From: Larkinella soli
Lineage (GTDB): Bacteria > Bacteroidota > Bacteroidia > Cytophagales > Spirosomataceae
NCBI RefSeq assembly: GCF_003703975.1
Contig: NZ_QTJY01000012.1
Span: 186,001 to 250,000, forward strand
DNA: 64,000 nucleotides
Direction: 5' to 3'
This document shows positions 17,534 through 26,224 of this stretch, one piece after another. The translations under genes were made by a program, and so were the position numbers. Within the stretch, counting starts at the first letter, position 1, and each line of letters begins with the position of its first letter. Below the pieces are notes generated by a model. The model saw only the letters and a list, made by a program, of their open reading frames with translations. It ran no database searches and had not been told where the DNA came from.

Positions 17534-20266
17534 TTGTATCTAATAGAAACCGCTTCTTCGGCTTTGAAAAAGAACGATTCTTCCGTACCCGGCGGCTCCC
17601 CGAAACCGACCCGGCCCCCGCGCTGGGCCGACCGCCTGCTGAGGGGATTTGTGGCCCCCCATCTGCTGGAGTATGTGCAGGGCGACCTGCTGGAGGTCTT
17701 CCACAAGCGGGTCCGGGCGGTCGGCCCGGCCCGGGCGCGGTTCGAATATGTCTGGGGTGTTCTGCACTGCCTGACGCCTTTCTTCTTCAGACGTTCTCCG
17801 GCGGACCGACCACTCCGGCCGGCCTACGGCCTTGATTATCAAAACCCTGCCATGACTGATATGCTACGCAATTATCTCAAAATCGCCGGGCGGAACCTCC
17901 TGCGCTACCGGCTGAACAGCACCCTGACCATTAGCGGGCTGGCGCTGGGACTGGCCTGCGCCCTGCTGATGATCCTGCACGTAAAGCACGAACTGAGCTA
18001 CGACCGGGGCTTTTCCAAAGCCGACCGGATCTACCGGATCACGGCGGAAAACCTCGGCCAGACCACCCGCGCCTGGGCGGCTACCTCCCCGATTCTGGGC
18101 GTGGAGATGCAGCGGCAGATTCCGGGCATCGAACGGGTCGCCCGCTTCCACAGGCCTTACCCGGACCGGGTGCTGAGCTACCGACCGACCGGAGGGGCGT
18201 CCCGGCAGTTTGAGGAAAAAGGCGGTTTTTTTGCCGATTCGACGGTGGTCGACGTGTTCGATCTGGTCTTCGTCAGGGGCGATCCGCAAACCGCCCTGAG
18301 CCGGACCAACGCCATCGTGCTGACGGAGGCCATGGCACGGAAGTACTTCGGCCACGAGGAGCCGCTGGGACGGGTGCTTCAGGACGACCTGGACAAACGC
18401 CCTCTGACCGTAACCGGGGTCATTCGGGAATTCCCGGCCCCCGCGCACCTCCGGTTCGACTATCTGATTTCCCTGTCTACCTGGTCTGCCGCTACCGACC
18501 GGGAAACGCAGCAGAGCAGGGGCTGGGCGGGATTCTATAACTATATCCTGCTGAATGAACACACGTCGCGGGCGGCCGTCGAGTCCCGGATTCCGGGGTT
18601 CATGGTGAAATTTTATGAGGCCAAAGGAGAAACCCGGAAGGAGATTCTGGCCAACCGCCGGCTTCCTCTCCAGCCGATTACGGACATTCACCTGCGGTCG
18701 AAGCTGGAAAAGGAAATGGGACCGAACAGTGACATCACCTACGTCTATGTCTTCTCGATTTCCGCCCTGTTCATTCTGCTGATTGCCTCGGTCAATTTCA
18801 TCAACATGGCCACGGCCCAGGCCTTCACCCGGATGAAGGAGGTGGGCGTCCGGAAAGCCCTCGGCGCCCGCCGGGTGCAGCTCTTCAAACAGTTCCTGGG
18901 CGAATCGTTCCTGCTGACGCTCGTCTCGACCCTGCTGGCGCTGGCCCTGTTCCGGATGGCCCTGCCGATGTACAACACCCTGACGGACAAGCAACTCCGG
19001 TTCGAGGTGCTGTTCACCCCGACGAACGTGGCGCTGATGGTCCTGCTGACCGCATCGATCAGCCTTGTGGCGGGGTTGTACCCGGCCTGGTTCGTGGCCG
19101 GTTTCGATCCGGTTCACTCCCTCAAGGGCCGGAAAAATGCGGCTCCGTCGGTGGCGCTGGTCCGGAAGGGGCTGATCGTGTTTCAGTTTGCCGTATCGGT
19201 CTTTATGCTGTTCGGCACCATCGTCGTGTACCGTCAGATGCGGTTTTTTCAATCCAAAGACCTGGGGTTCAACCGAGAGCAGGTCGTTGCCGTCAAACTC
19301 TACGGCCCCGATATGCAGAAGAACCTGAACACGCTGGAGCAGGAATTCCGGAAGAACGCGGCCATTGTCGGGGTGGCCCGGACGTCCACCCTGCCCGGCG
19401 ACCGGTTCGGGACGGACATGCTCACGCTGCCGGGCCGCTCGGAACCCGCAAGCCAGCTTCGGTTCATGTGGACCGACGAACAGGCGCTTCCGCTGCTTCA
19501 GGTCGGTCTGAAGGCCGGCCGGTATTTCTTCCCGAAAGCCGAAGGCGCACCGATGTCGGTGATTCTGAACGAAGCCGCCGTGAAAGACCTTCGGCTGACT
19601 TCGCCCATCGGTCAGAAAATCCTGACGCAGGGCGTTCAGGGGGAGGTGGTCGGCGTCGTTGAAAACTTTCATTTTGCCTCCCTGCATACGGCCGTGGAAC
19701 CGCTGGTGATCGTTTACTACCCGAATGCCGCCAATTATTTTCTGCTGCGGATCAAAGGCGATCAGCTGGCCCGGACGCTGGAGTTCGCCCGCTCGGCGCT
19801 GGCCCGGGTGGTGCCGGGGAGCGTCTTCAGTCATACCTTTCTGGATGAGAAGCTGGACCGGCTGTACGAGGCCGAACAGCGAACCGGTCAGGTTCTGAAC
19901 GTGTTTGCGGGATTTGCGGTGCTGATTTCCTGCCTCGGTCTGTTCGGACTGTCGGCCTATACCGCCCAGCTGCGGACAAAGGAGGTCGGCATCCGGAAAA
20001 CGCTCGGAGCCTCGGTTCCGGGCATCGCCGTCCTGCTTTCGAAAGATTTTCTTCAACTGGTGGTGGTGGCCATTCTGATTGCCTCGCCCCTGGCCTGGTG
20101 GGCCATGAGCCGGTGGCTGAACGGTTTCGCCTATCGCATCGACCTGGAATGGTGGATGTTTGTGCTGGCCGGTACCGGGGCCGTCGCCGTCGCCGTGCTG
20201 ACGGTCAGTTTCCAGAGCATCAGAACCGCCCTGACTAATCCGGTCAAAAGCCTTCGGGCGGAATGA
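17534..20266 (+). CDS. ABC transporter permease, MacB/FtsX type with permease prefix domain
   Basis: The 910-residue protein starts with a Cytophagales-type prefix domain (about residues 28-100: PRWADRLLRGFVAPHLLEYV, FEYVWGVLHCLTPFF). It continues with two MacB-like halves, each with a large periplasmic loop and FtsX membrane helices (VSNFINMATAQAF-like SVNFINMATAQAFTRMKEVG and RTKEVGIRKTLGASVPGIA). Such proteins export or mechanically signal across the membrane with a separate ATPase, which is absent here. No ATG lies between the in-frame stop at 17522-17524 and the prefix domain, so the start must be TTG, at 17534 or at 17564. The first ATG, at 17851, would delete the prefix domain. Confidence 0.87.
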   Translation: MYLIETASSALKKNDSSVPGGSPKPTRPPRWADRLLRGFVAPHLLEYVQGDLLEVFHKRVRAVGPARARFEYVWGVLHCLTPFFFRRSPADRPLRPAYGLDYQNPAMTDMLRNYLKIAGRNLLRYRLNSTLTISGLALGLACALLMILHVKHELSYDRGFSKADRIYRITAENLGQTTRAWAATSPILGVEMQRQIPGIERVARFHRPYPDRVLSYRPTGGASRQFEEKGGFFADSTVVDVFDLVFVRGDPQTALSRTNAIVLTEAMARKYFGHEEPLGRVLQDDLDKRPLTVTGVIREFPAPAHLRFDYLISLSTWSAATDRETQQSRGWAGFYNYILLNEHTSRAAVESRIPGFMVKFYEAKGETRKEILANRRLPLQPITDIHLRSKLEKEMGPNSDITYVYVFSISALFILLIASVNFINMATAQAFTRMKEVGVRKALGARRVQLFKQFLGESFLLTLVSTLLALALFRMALPMYNTLTDKQLRFEVLFTPTNVALMVLLTASISLVAGLYPAWFVAGFDPVHSLKGRKNAAPSVALVRKGLIVFQFAVSVFMLFGTIVVYRQMRFFQSKDLGFNREQVVAVKLYGPDMQKNLNTLEQEFRKNAAIVGVARTSTLPGDRFGTDMLTLPGRSEPASQLRFMWTDEQALPLLQVGLKAGRYFFPKAEGAPMSVILNEAAVKDLRLTSPIGQKILTQGVQGEVVGVVENFHFASLHTAVEPLVIVYYPNAANYFLLRIKGDQLARTLEFARSALARVVPGSVFSHTFLDEKLDRLYEAEQRTGQVLNVFAGFAVLISCLGLFGLSAYTAQLRTKEVGIRKTLGASVPGIAVLLSKDFLQLVVVAILIASPLAWWAMSRWLNGFAYRIDLEWWMFVLAGTGAVAVAVLTVSFQSIRTALTNPVKSLRAE

Positions 20267-21206
20267 TGCCGGAAGCCGGTTGTGCGGTCCGGCTCAAGTC
20301 GGATTTCAGCTTCGTCAGTTCGCCGAGCAGGCGGGTCTGGGACACCCGGTGGCCGAGATTCAGGCTTTCGGCGACGCGGGCCACCTCCAGGTTGAGCGTT
20401 TCGATTTCGGTGGGCCGACCGTTGCGGATGTCCTGAAGCGTCGAGATCAGCTGTCCGTCCGACGACCGGCTGATCAGCAGCAGGCTCTCCGTCACCTCGT
20501 CGGCGTTCAGCGCCACCCCGGCGGCATTGGCGACCTCCACACACTCCCCAATGACCCGACGGGCCAGCGCGAGCACTTCCGGGCTGCGGTGAAAAATACC
20601 GTTATCGACCTCCAGCAGCGGGCAGATGGAATTGAAAACGCAGTTGGTGACGGCCTTCTTCCAGGACACGGTCCGGATGTCGGCTTCGGCTCGGAAGGTC
20701 AGGTGCGGATTCCGTAGGGTCTCGACTACCCGGTTCAGGGTCGGCTCGTTGCCCCGGACGATGCCGACGGGTGATACGGCGACGGGTTTGAAGCTCAGCC
20801 GGGTGTCGGAAACCGTCTGGCTGGTCGTGAACAGCACGCAGCGATACACTTCCGGAAACCCGGCCTCGACGAACGGCTTCTCGACACCCAGCCCGTTCTG
20901 CAGCAGCACGACCGGCGACCGTCCGATTTTTCCGCCCAGGCTGCGGGCCAGCCCCTCGTTGCCGTAGGATTTACTGGTCAGCACGACCAGCCCGTCCAGC
21001 GCCGGGAAGTGGCTCAGCGTGGCGATGTCGACCTCCGCTTCGAGTTCGGTTCCGTCCGGAAAAGCCACCTGAACGGTCTCGGTGGTGGCAGCCAGGCCGT
21101 CGACACTGCCGCGCAGCAGTACTACCTCCCGCCCGGCCCGTTTGAGAAAGACCGCCAGCACCCGGCCGACGGCCCCGGCCCCGATGATAAAAATCCTGTC
21201 TTCCAT
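20244..21206 (-). CDS. panE: 2-dehydropantoate 2-reductase (ketopantoate reductase family)
   Basis: The 320-residue protein begins with a Rossmann motif IFIIGAGAVGRVLAVFLKRA. Conserved stretches include VVLTSKSYGNE, VVLLQNGLGVE (the QNG turn) and the C-terminal helical domain with WKKAVTNCVFNSI, in which the lysine and asparagine are catalytic in the family. The last segment DIRNGRPTEIETLN is the usual family signature. It would reduce ketopantoate to pantoate with NADPH in coenzyme A synthesis, although several paralogues of this family have other substrates. Its 3' end overlaps the convergent permease gene by 23 bp. The MarR and GNAT genes upstream read in the same direction. Confidence 0.88.
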   Translation of the reverse strand: MEDRIFIIGAGAVGRVLAVFLKRAGREVVLLRGSVDGLAATTETVQVAFPDGTELEAEVDIATLSHFPALDGLVVLTSKSYGNEGLARSLGGKIGRSPVVLLQNGLGVEKPFVEAGFPEVYRCVLFTTSQTVSDTRLSFKPVAVSPVGIVRGNEPTLNRVVETLRNPHLTFRAEADIRTVSWKKAVTNCVFNSICPLLEVDNGIFHRSPEVLALARRVIGECVEVANAAGVALNADEVTESLLLISRSSDGQLISTLQDIRNGRPTEIETLNLEVARVAESLNLGHRVSQTRLLGELTKLKSDLSRTAQPASGIIPPEGF

Positions 21207-21222
21207 CTTTTCCGTAGTTGCT

Positions 21223-21714
21223 TCAATCTTCCGGTTTCTTTTCGGCCAGGAGCTGAAGCGCCCGGTCCGTGAAGCTTTTTTTCTTCAGTTCTTCTTCCAC
21301 CTCGATGATGGCCTGCATGAGGTTGTGGCGGGTGCCGGTCAGGTCGGTCATGGCCGCGGCCATCCCCTGCCAGACCGGCTGCATCCGTTCCACCAGCGCC
21401 CGGCCCTTTGCGGTCAGCTGGAGGAGCCGTTTGCGCTCGTCGGTTTTGTCTTTCTTCGAGCGGATCAGCTTCTCCTTCTCCAGCTCCTTCAGCAGGCTGA
21501 TCGTGGAGGGGTGCGTATACCCGATTTCGGCCGCGATCCCGACCACGCTCAGGACCGGCTTCCGGTGCAGGGCGTAGATGACCGGAAACCATTTCGGCTC
21601 GAAGTCGATGCCGTGCGCCCGGTAGATCAGCAGGCCGTCTTTTCGGATCAGCTCGCTCAGGCGCTGGAGCCGGGTCGAGAGGGCCAGAATTCCGGCATCG
21701 TCAATCACGCTCAT
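21223..21714 (-). CDS. MarR-family winged-helix regulator
   Basis: The 163-residue protein has a winged helix in the middle: VVGIAAEIGYTHPSTISLLK is the helix-turn-helix and LIRSKKDKTDERKRLLQL the wing. N- and C-terminal helices for dimer formation flank it. The start codon lies inside the last 14 bases of the GNAT gene upstream, so translation is coupled. MarR and GNAT are often found fused or paired, where the pair senses a small molecule. It is separated from panE by 16 bases and all three probably form one unit. Confidence 0.87.
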   Translation of the reverse strand: MSVIDDAGILALSTRLQRLSELIRKDGLLIYRAHGIDFEPKWFPVIYALHRKPVLSVVGIAAEIGYTHPSTISLLKELEKEKLIRSKKDKTDERKRLLQLTAKGRALVERMQPVWQGMAAAMTDLTGTRHNLMQAIIEVEEELKKKSFTDRALQLLAEKKPED

Positions 21715-22216
21715 CGGATCGTGGGGCGAGGTTCAGGTGGTAAAAATGCGTATCGACCTGCATTTTAGGAAAATAAGGCGGTAAGGCATCCCTGTCGATC
21801 GGAATAAACCCGTTTCGTTCGTAAAACCGGCGGGCCGCCTGGAGCTGCGCCACGGTGCCGAGGTACAGGTCGGTCATGCCGCGGGCAGCCCCGTAGGCGA
21901 TCAGCGTCTCCAGCAGCCGCCGGGCGAGGCCGGTCGTCCGGCCCCGGTAGTCCCGGGCGACGAACATCTTCCGGATGGCTCCGGCGTGGTGCCCGGTATC
22001 GATGAGGGCGATCGTGCCGACCAGTTCGTCTCCGTGAAAAGCGCCCCAGAACCCACCGCCCGGCCGGAGGTAATGCGTCTCGATGTCGAGCAGGTCGGGT
22101 TGAGATTCCAGCGTAACCGGCACGTTGAACTCGTTCTGCTGAATGGGCAGTATCAGATCGACAATCTGCCGGCAATGGCTGTTATTCAGCGATTTAATTT
22201 CATAAAGGGAATCCAT
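21701..22216 (-). CDS. GNAT-family N-acetyltransferase
   Basis: The 171-residue protein shows the GNAT core. AGAIRKMFVARDYRGRTTGL is the acetyl-CoA pyrophosphate-binding stretch (an R-G-R-T variant of the Q/RxxGxG/A motif), and YLGTVAQLQAARRFYERNGF is the B-motif near the C-terminus. It would transfer an acetyl group from acetyl-CoA to an amine on an unknown substrate. It overlaps the downstream MarR gene by 14 bp and diverges from the TetR gene, with the shared 133-bp intergenic region holding the TetR operator. Confidence 0.85.
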   Translation of the reverse strand: MDSLYEIKSLNNSHCRQIVDLILPIQQNEFNVPVTLESQPDLLDIETHYLRPGGGFWGAFHGDELVGTIALIDTGHHAGAIRKMFVARDYRGRTTGLARRLLETLIAYGAARGMTDLYLGTVAQLQAARRFYERNGFIPIDRDALPPYFPKMQVDTHFYHLNLAPRSDERD

Positions 22217-22292
22217 TCCAGCGTCATTTTTACAAAAATAGGTAGAAGGCTACGTATTTATGAACCTTTTATTGAAAAAATAATTCTCATTA

Positions 22293-22314
22293 TTTTTGAA
22301 CGATCAGTCAAAAA
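22293..22314. promoter_or_regulatory. Inverted-repeat operator upstream of the TetR gene
   Basis: The core TTGAACGATCAGTCAA at 22296-22311 is an imperfect palindrome flanked by T and A runs. A nearly identical site lies at 22953-22968 after the tetR gene and before the SDR gene. Two matched sites, each upstream of one gene of the module, are what an autoregulating TetR protein would use. Confidence 0.7.
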
Positions 22315-22321
22315 CTTCTTT

Positions 22322-22329
22322 TACCTTTG
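22322..22329 (+). promoter_or_regulatory. Bacteroidota-type -7 box (TACCTTTG) for the tetR gene
   Basis: TACCTTTG matches the TAnnTTTG consensus of the main Bacteroidota sigma factor and lies 20 bases before the tetR start. A TTTTTG run about 23 bases upstream could be the -33 element and overlaps the operator, so bound repressor would block the polymerase. Confidence 0.6.
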
Positions 22330-22349
22330 GCTCATCAATCACCCGAATA

Positions 22350-22937
22350 ATGGCCCGACCCGTTAAATACGACCGTGACATCCTGCTGCAGAAAGCGATG
22401 GATATCTTCTGGACGAAGGGCTACGAAGCCGCGTCCGTGCACGATCTGCTCACCGGCCTCGATATTCACCGGGGCACGCTCTACGACTCGTTCGGCGACA
22501 AACACTCGCTGTTCATGGAAGTGCTGGAATACTACGAACGGAACGTCGGCTTCCCGCTGCTGCGCATCCTGGAACAACCCGGCCCGAAGAAAGCCGCCAT
22601 CCGCGACCTGTTCGACCGGCTGGTGACGGTCCTGAGCAGCGAGTCCGGCCGGCGCGGCTGTCTGATGACCAACGCAGCCATCGAACGGGCCCTCTGCGAC
22701 GATACGGTGGCCGCCAGAACCGAACGGGTCAACGCGGTCTGGATCGGCAGCTTCCGAAAGGCGCTGGAAACCGCACAGTCGGCCGGTGAGATGCCGCCCC
22801 GCGACCCGCAGGCGACGGAGGCCCTGGCCCGCTATCTGTATGCAACCGTGCAGGGCCTCCGGGTGTTGGCCCGGACGAGCCGGTCGTCGGCCGAACTGCG
22901 GCCGGTCGTCGAAATTGCCCTTACATCACTCGATTAA
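22350..22937 (+). CDS. TetR/AcrR-family transcriptional regulator
   Basis: The 195-residue protein begins MARPVKYDRDILLQKAMDIF, a typical TetR N-terminus, with a helix-turn-helix in ASVHDLLTGLDIHRGTLYDS followed by FGDKHSLFMEVL. I prefer the ATG at 22350 to the in-frame one at 22296, which lies within the operator. The C-terminal helical domain (about 80-195), with RRGCLMTNAAIE, is of the TetR_C type common among regulators of SDR enzymes and efflux. It diverges from the GNAT gene and sits 67 bases upstream of the SDR gene, which it probably represses along with itself. Confidence 0.92.
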   Translation: MARPVKYDRDILLQKAMDIFWTKGYEAASVHDLLTGLDIHRGTLYDSFGDKHSLFMEVLEYYERNVGFPLLRILEQPGPKKAAIRDLFDRLVTVLSSESGRRGCLMTNAAIERALCDDTVAARTERVNAVWIGSFRKALETAQSAGEMPPRDPQATEALARYLYATVQGLRVLARTSRSSAELRPVVEIALTSLD

Positions 22938-22948
22938 TTTTTTACCCG

Positions 22949-22970
22949 GTTTTTGACCGATCAGTCAATT
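22949..22970. promoter_or_regulatory. Second TetR operator, upstream of the SDR gene
   Basis: The core TTGACCGATCAGTCAA at 22953-22968 is a near-perfect palindrome (one mismatched pair) and differs from the tetR-proximal site at one base. It begins 16 bases after the tetR stop codon and ends 37 bases before the SDR start. Confidence 0.7.
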
Positions 22971-23004
22971 TAAAGCCTCGTTTCACCAACTCATCTTTTA
23001 ACGC

Positions 23005-23763
23005 ATGGAAACTTCACAAATCATCGGAAAACTGAACGGAAAAGTAGCCGTCGTCACGGGAGCCTCGCGCGGCATCGGCCGGGCCATCGCCGAACGTCTG
23101 AGCCACGACGGAGCCGCCGTGGTGGTCAATTACTCGCAGAATGCCGACAAAGCCTGGGAGCTGGTGGCCCGGCTGGAAGCCGACGGCGGCCGGGCGCTGG
23201 CCGTCAGGGCGGACCTCAGCAAGCTCGCCGACGTCCAGAACCTGTTCGAGCAGGTGGAACAGCATTTCGGGCATCTCGACATCCTGGTGAACAACGCGGG
23301 GGTGGCCGGCGGCAGCCCGCTCGACGGTCTGGACGAGAACGATTACGCCCGCATCTTCGACCTGAACGTGCGCGGAGTGGTGTTTGCGACGCAGGAAGCC
23401 GTCCGGCGGTTCGGGCCGGACGGCGGCCGGGTCATCAACCTGTCGTCGGTGCTGGGCCGGATGGCTTCGCCTTACAGCTCGCTTTACGCGGCCTCCAAAG
23501 CCGCCGTCGACTCGATCACCCGCAGCCTGGCGGCCGAACTGGGGTCCCGTCACATCACGGTCAATGCCATTGCCCCGGGCCTGACGGCCACCGACATGGG
23601 CGACAGTTTCCCAACGGAAGTGAAGCAGACCGTCATCCGCAATACTGCCCTCGGACGCCTGGGCGAACCGCAGGACATTGCCGACGTAGTGGCCTTCATC
23701 GCCAGCGACGAAGCCCGCTGGATCAACGGCCAGACGATCTACGCCGACGGCGGCCTGCGGTAA
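23005..23763 (+). CDS. Short-chain dehydrogenase/reductase (FabG-like)
   Basis: The 252-residue protein is a classical SDR. The cofactor motif TGASRGIGRAIA is at about residues 18-29, with NNAG at about 95-98. The catalytic Ser is in VINLSSVLG, and Tyr and Lys are in YAASK. The final segment NGQTIYADGGLR is typical. The residue after beta-2 (VVVNYSQN) suggests NADP. The substrate is unknown. It is the likely target of the upstream TetR repressor, an arrangement seen with stress- or xenobiotic-inducible ketoreductases. Confidence 0.92.
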   Translation: METSQIIGKLNGKVAVVTGASRGIGRAIAERLSHDGAAVVVNYSQNADKAWELVARLEADGGRALAVRADLSKLADVQNLFEQVEQHFGHLDILVNNAGVAGGSPLDGLDENDYARIFDLNVRGVVFATQEAVRRFGPDGGRVINLSSVLGRMASPYSSLYAASKAAVDSITRSLAAELGSRHITVNAIAPGLTATDMGDSFPTEVKQTVIRNTALGRLGEPQDIADVVAFIASDEARWINGQTIYADGGLR

Positions 23764-23959
23764 ACGCTTTGTGAATGCAGCCTGTGAAGAAAAAGGGCCT
23801 TCGATGCCGACCGGGCGATAGGGCTCGGTGAGGGGGCTCTTTCGGACGGAAACCTGCCTGCTTTAAACCGGAATGGTGCCGCTTCGAACGAAGCCGGGTT
23901 CCGGACCGGGGGCGGGGTGTGCAATTTTGTCGTCAGAACCAACTTCCAACGACTTGCTT

Positions 23960-24631
23960 ATGAACACCTCCCTCCCTTCCCTGGCCGGCATTCAGCCCTT
24001 TATGGTCGCCAACGGAATGATTTACTCCGTTGTCCAGCTTCTGATCTTTCTTTTCTGCGCGGTCTTCATCCTGCCCGAACTGGGGCCGCCCGACGCGACG
24101 GTAGCGCAGCGCTTCGACGCCTACGCCCGCAACGGCGACCTGCTCCGGCTCGGCAATTACCTGATGATTCTGCCGCCCCTGTTCTTCTATCTCTTTCTGG
24201 GCGGAGCCTATTCTTATTTTGACGGCCGGCTCGACTCGGCGAAAAGCCTGCTGTTTACGGCCCTGCTCAGCGGGGCCATTCTGATCATTATCTGGCCGTT
24301 CGGCATGGTGATTTCGCTGCTGGGCGTGAACATCGCCGGTCAGGGCGGAGATCATATCACCGGGGCCGCGCTGGATGCCATACCGCCCTACTCGCTGGCC
24401 CTCAGCACCATCCCGCGCTCGGTGTTCCTGCTCTGCTTCTCGTTGCTGCTGTCGAACCACAAAGGATTGTCGCGCGCCGGCTTCGTCATTGCGGGGCTGA
24501 GCCTGCTGGGGTCGCTGACGCTGGTTCGGGGGTATTTCCTGCCTTTCTCGCTGGGCAGCGCCCTGTGTTTCCACTTCTGGATGTTCTTCTGCAGCCGGAC
24601 GATGTTTCGGGAAACCAAATCCGCCCGGTAA
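23960..24631 (+). CDS. Multi-pass membrane protein of unknown function
   Basis: The ATG at 23960 gives 223 residues with about six hydrophobic helices, for example MIYSVVQLLIFLFCAVFILP, YLMILPPLFFYLFLGGAYSY, SLLFTALLSGAILIIIWPFG, and SVFLLCFSLLLSN. I do not recognise a motif that assigns a function; the spacing resembles small DUF4386-like integral proteins. It lies 196 bases after the SDR gene on the same strand and might share its control, but I see no operator directly in front of it. A symmetrical terminator begins at its stop codon. Confidence 0.75.
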   Translation: MNTSLPSLAGIQPFMVANGMIYSVVQLLIFLFCAVFILPELGPPDATVAQRFDAYARNGDLLRLGNYLMILPPLFFYLFLGGAYSYFDGRLDSAKSLLFTALLSGAILIIIWPFGMVISLLGVNIAGQGGDHITGAALDAIPPYSLALSTIPRSVFLLCFSLLLSNHKGLSRAGFVIAGLSLLGSLTLVRGYFLPFSLGSALCFHFWMFFCSRTMFRETKSAR

Positions 24632-24667
24632 CAAAAATGCCCGCTCCTGGTGAGCGGGCATTTTTGT
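24631..24667. terminator. Bidirectional intrinsic terminator
   Basis: A perfect 16-bp stem (24631-24646 with 24652-24667) surrounds a CTGGT loop. It has an A run on the left and T runs on the right, so it can end transcription from both convergent genes. Confidence 0.9.
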
Positions 24668-24685
24668 TTTGAAAGAGCCGGACGC

Positions 24686-26212
24686 TTACTGTTTGTCCCA
24701 CCAGACGCGGGTCGTGAACAGGTCCGGTCCCTGCCGGGTGATGGCCTCCTGGATGTTCGGATTGATGCCCGGTTCGCCCTGCGGGTAGCGCAGCCGGCGC
24801 GGAATCTGGCCGTTGGTTTCGTTGCCCGGATAGTTGACCGGCGTCAGCTTCGGATAGCCCGTCCGGCGCCAGTTCGACCAGCCTTCGATGTGGTTCAGGG
24901 TGGTGCCGGTGATGAGCCACATTTCGGTATGGATGGCGTTCATCTTGTCGTCGAGCGAACCGGCGGCCGGGTACGGGTTGGCCGTGTTGTAGGCTGCGGC
25001 TTCGGCATCGGGGATGACTCCGCCGTAGGACGTCAGTTGCTTCACGCCCGCCATCTGCCCGGCGTCGAACTCGGCTTTGGCGTTGCCGGTCGCCCAGCCC
25101 CGTTCGATGGCCTCGGCTTTCAGCAGACGGGCCTCGGCGTGGGTCATGATGAAGAACGGGTTTTCCAGCAGGTACATGTTCGGGGCTACGCGCGAGTAGT
25201 TGTCGAGGTTGGTTTCGTCGAGCGTCTTCAGCACCGTCGGATCGGTGCCGGGCGGAATGCCGCGCTGTCTGGCCACGGTCCGGTCGCCGTTCTTCAGGGC
25301 CGAAACCACCGTCAGGCGCGGGTCCTTGCGGGCTTTCATGGCGTCGATGAACGTCTTGCTCCACTGGATGTTGTTGCCGTTGGCGATGCCGCGGCCCGCG
25401 CCGAGGTTCCAGGAGTTGGCGTTGGAGTTGGTGCCGGCGCCCGTGTTCGAGAACTTGATGGCGAAGGTGTCGTCGTTGCTCGCCATGATACCGCCGTCGA
25501 TGGCTTTTTTGGCCCAGGACTGGGCGGCCGCCGGGTCGACCTTCTGCATCCGCATCGCCAGCCGCAGCATCAGCGAGTTGGCGCCCCGCTTCCACTTTTC
25601 CAGATCCCCGGCGTAGAGGAAGTCGGCGGTTTTCGGGATATAGGAACCGGCATTGAAGGCCTTGATCGACTCATCCAGTTCCTTCAGCATATCGGCGTAA
25701 ATATCCTTCTGGGCGTCGTATTTCGGGGAGAAAATCCCTTCCAGAAAGCCCAGACCGGCCTCCCGGTACGGCACGTCGCCGTACAGATCGGTGAGGATGG
25801 CCATCTCGACCACCCGCAGAATCCGGGCCATCGACAGGATGTTCACGTTCTTCGGGTCGGCCTTCGCCAGCGTGATCAGGTTCACCAGATTTTTGACCGA
25901 GTTGGGATACGAGTTCACAAAATACGCTTCGCTAAGATCCCCCTGGTAGGTGTAGACCGTGCCCCGGTAAAAACCGACCTCCACCGACGACATCTGCTGG
26001 ATGACCGTGGAGGCATAGATGAAGTTGGCCCGCCAGGCCTTGTAGCCGGGGTCTCCGGCCGAACCCGGAATGTACAGCGTCGACTGCGACAGCAGATAAT
26101 CCAGCGGTACGGATGAGGGCGTGTTCGGGTTGACGTTGATCTTCTCGAAATCCTTCGTACAGGCGCCGAGCGTCGCCAGAAGGGTGGTGATTAAAAATAT
26201 TCTGCGGATCAT
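24686..26212 (-). CDS. SusD/RagB-like outer-membrane lipoprotein (SusD-like family 2)
   Basis: The 508-residue lipoprotein has a signal ending LATLGAC, followed by TKDFEKINVNPNTPSSVPLD, the usual start of SusD-like family 2. Helical TPR-type segments and a late stretch EMWLITGTTLNHIEGWSNWR complete the family profile. It would form the lid of a SusCD outer-membrane importer with the TonB-dependent protein encoded 12 bases upstream. SusD-like family 2 members are found with both glycan and peptide uptake systems. No glycosidase, sigma/anti-sigma pair or sensor lies beside the pair, so the substrate is open. Confidence 0.93.
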   Translation of the reverse strand: MIRRIFLITTLLATLGACTKDFEKINVNPNTPSSVPLDYLLSQSTLYIPGSAGDPGYKAWRANFIYASTVIQQMSSVEVGFYRGTVYTYQGDLSEAYFVNSYPNSVKNLVNLITLAKADPKNVNILSMARILRVVEMAILTDLYGDVPYREAGLGFLEGIFSPKYDAQKDIYADMLKELDESIKAFNAGSYIPKTADFLYAGDLEKWKRGANSLMLRLAMRMQKVDPAAAQSWAKKAIDGGIMASNDDTFAIKFSNTGAGTNSNANSWNLGAGRGIANGNNIQWSKTFIDAMKARKDPRLTVVSALKNGDRTVARQRGIPPGTDPTVLKTLDETNLDNYSRVAPNMYLLENPFFIMTHAEARLLKAEAIERGWATGNAKAEFDAGQMAGVKQLTSYGGVIPDAEAAAYNTANPYPAAGSLDDKMNAIHTEMWLITGTTLNHIEGWSNWRRTGYPKLTPVNYPGNETNGQIPRRLRYPQGEPGINPNIQEAITRQGPDLFTTRVWWDKQ

Positions 26213-26224
26213 GTCGGCTTCGGT

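Noticed and set aside
17864-20056. 730-residue minus-strand frame antisense to the permease
   Set aside because: It is a codon-bias shadow of the MacB/FtsX permease gene.
22296-22349. Earlier ATG for the tetR gene at 22296
   Set aside because: It would place the operator and -7 box inside the coding region; the ATG at 22350 gives the standard TetR N-terminus.
21223-22937. Toxin-antitoxin or defence island around the GNAT, MarR and TetR genes
   Set aside because: The GNAT lacks a DUF1778-type antitoxin partner, the regulators are ordinary winged-helix and TetR proteins, and no nuclease or helicase is near.
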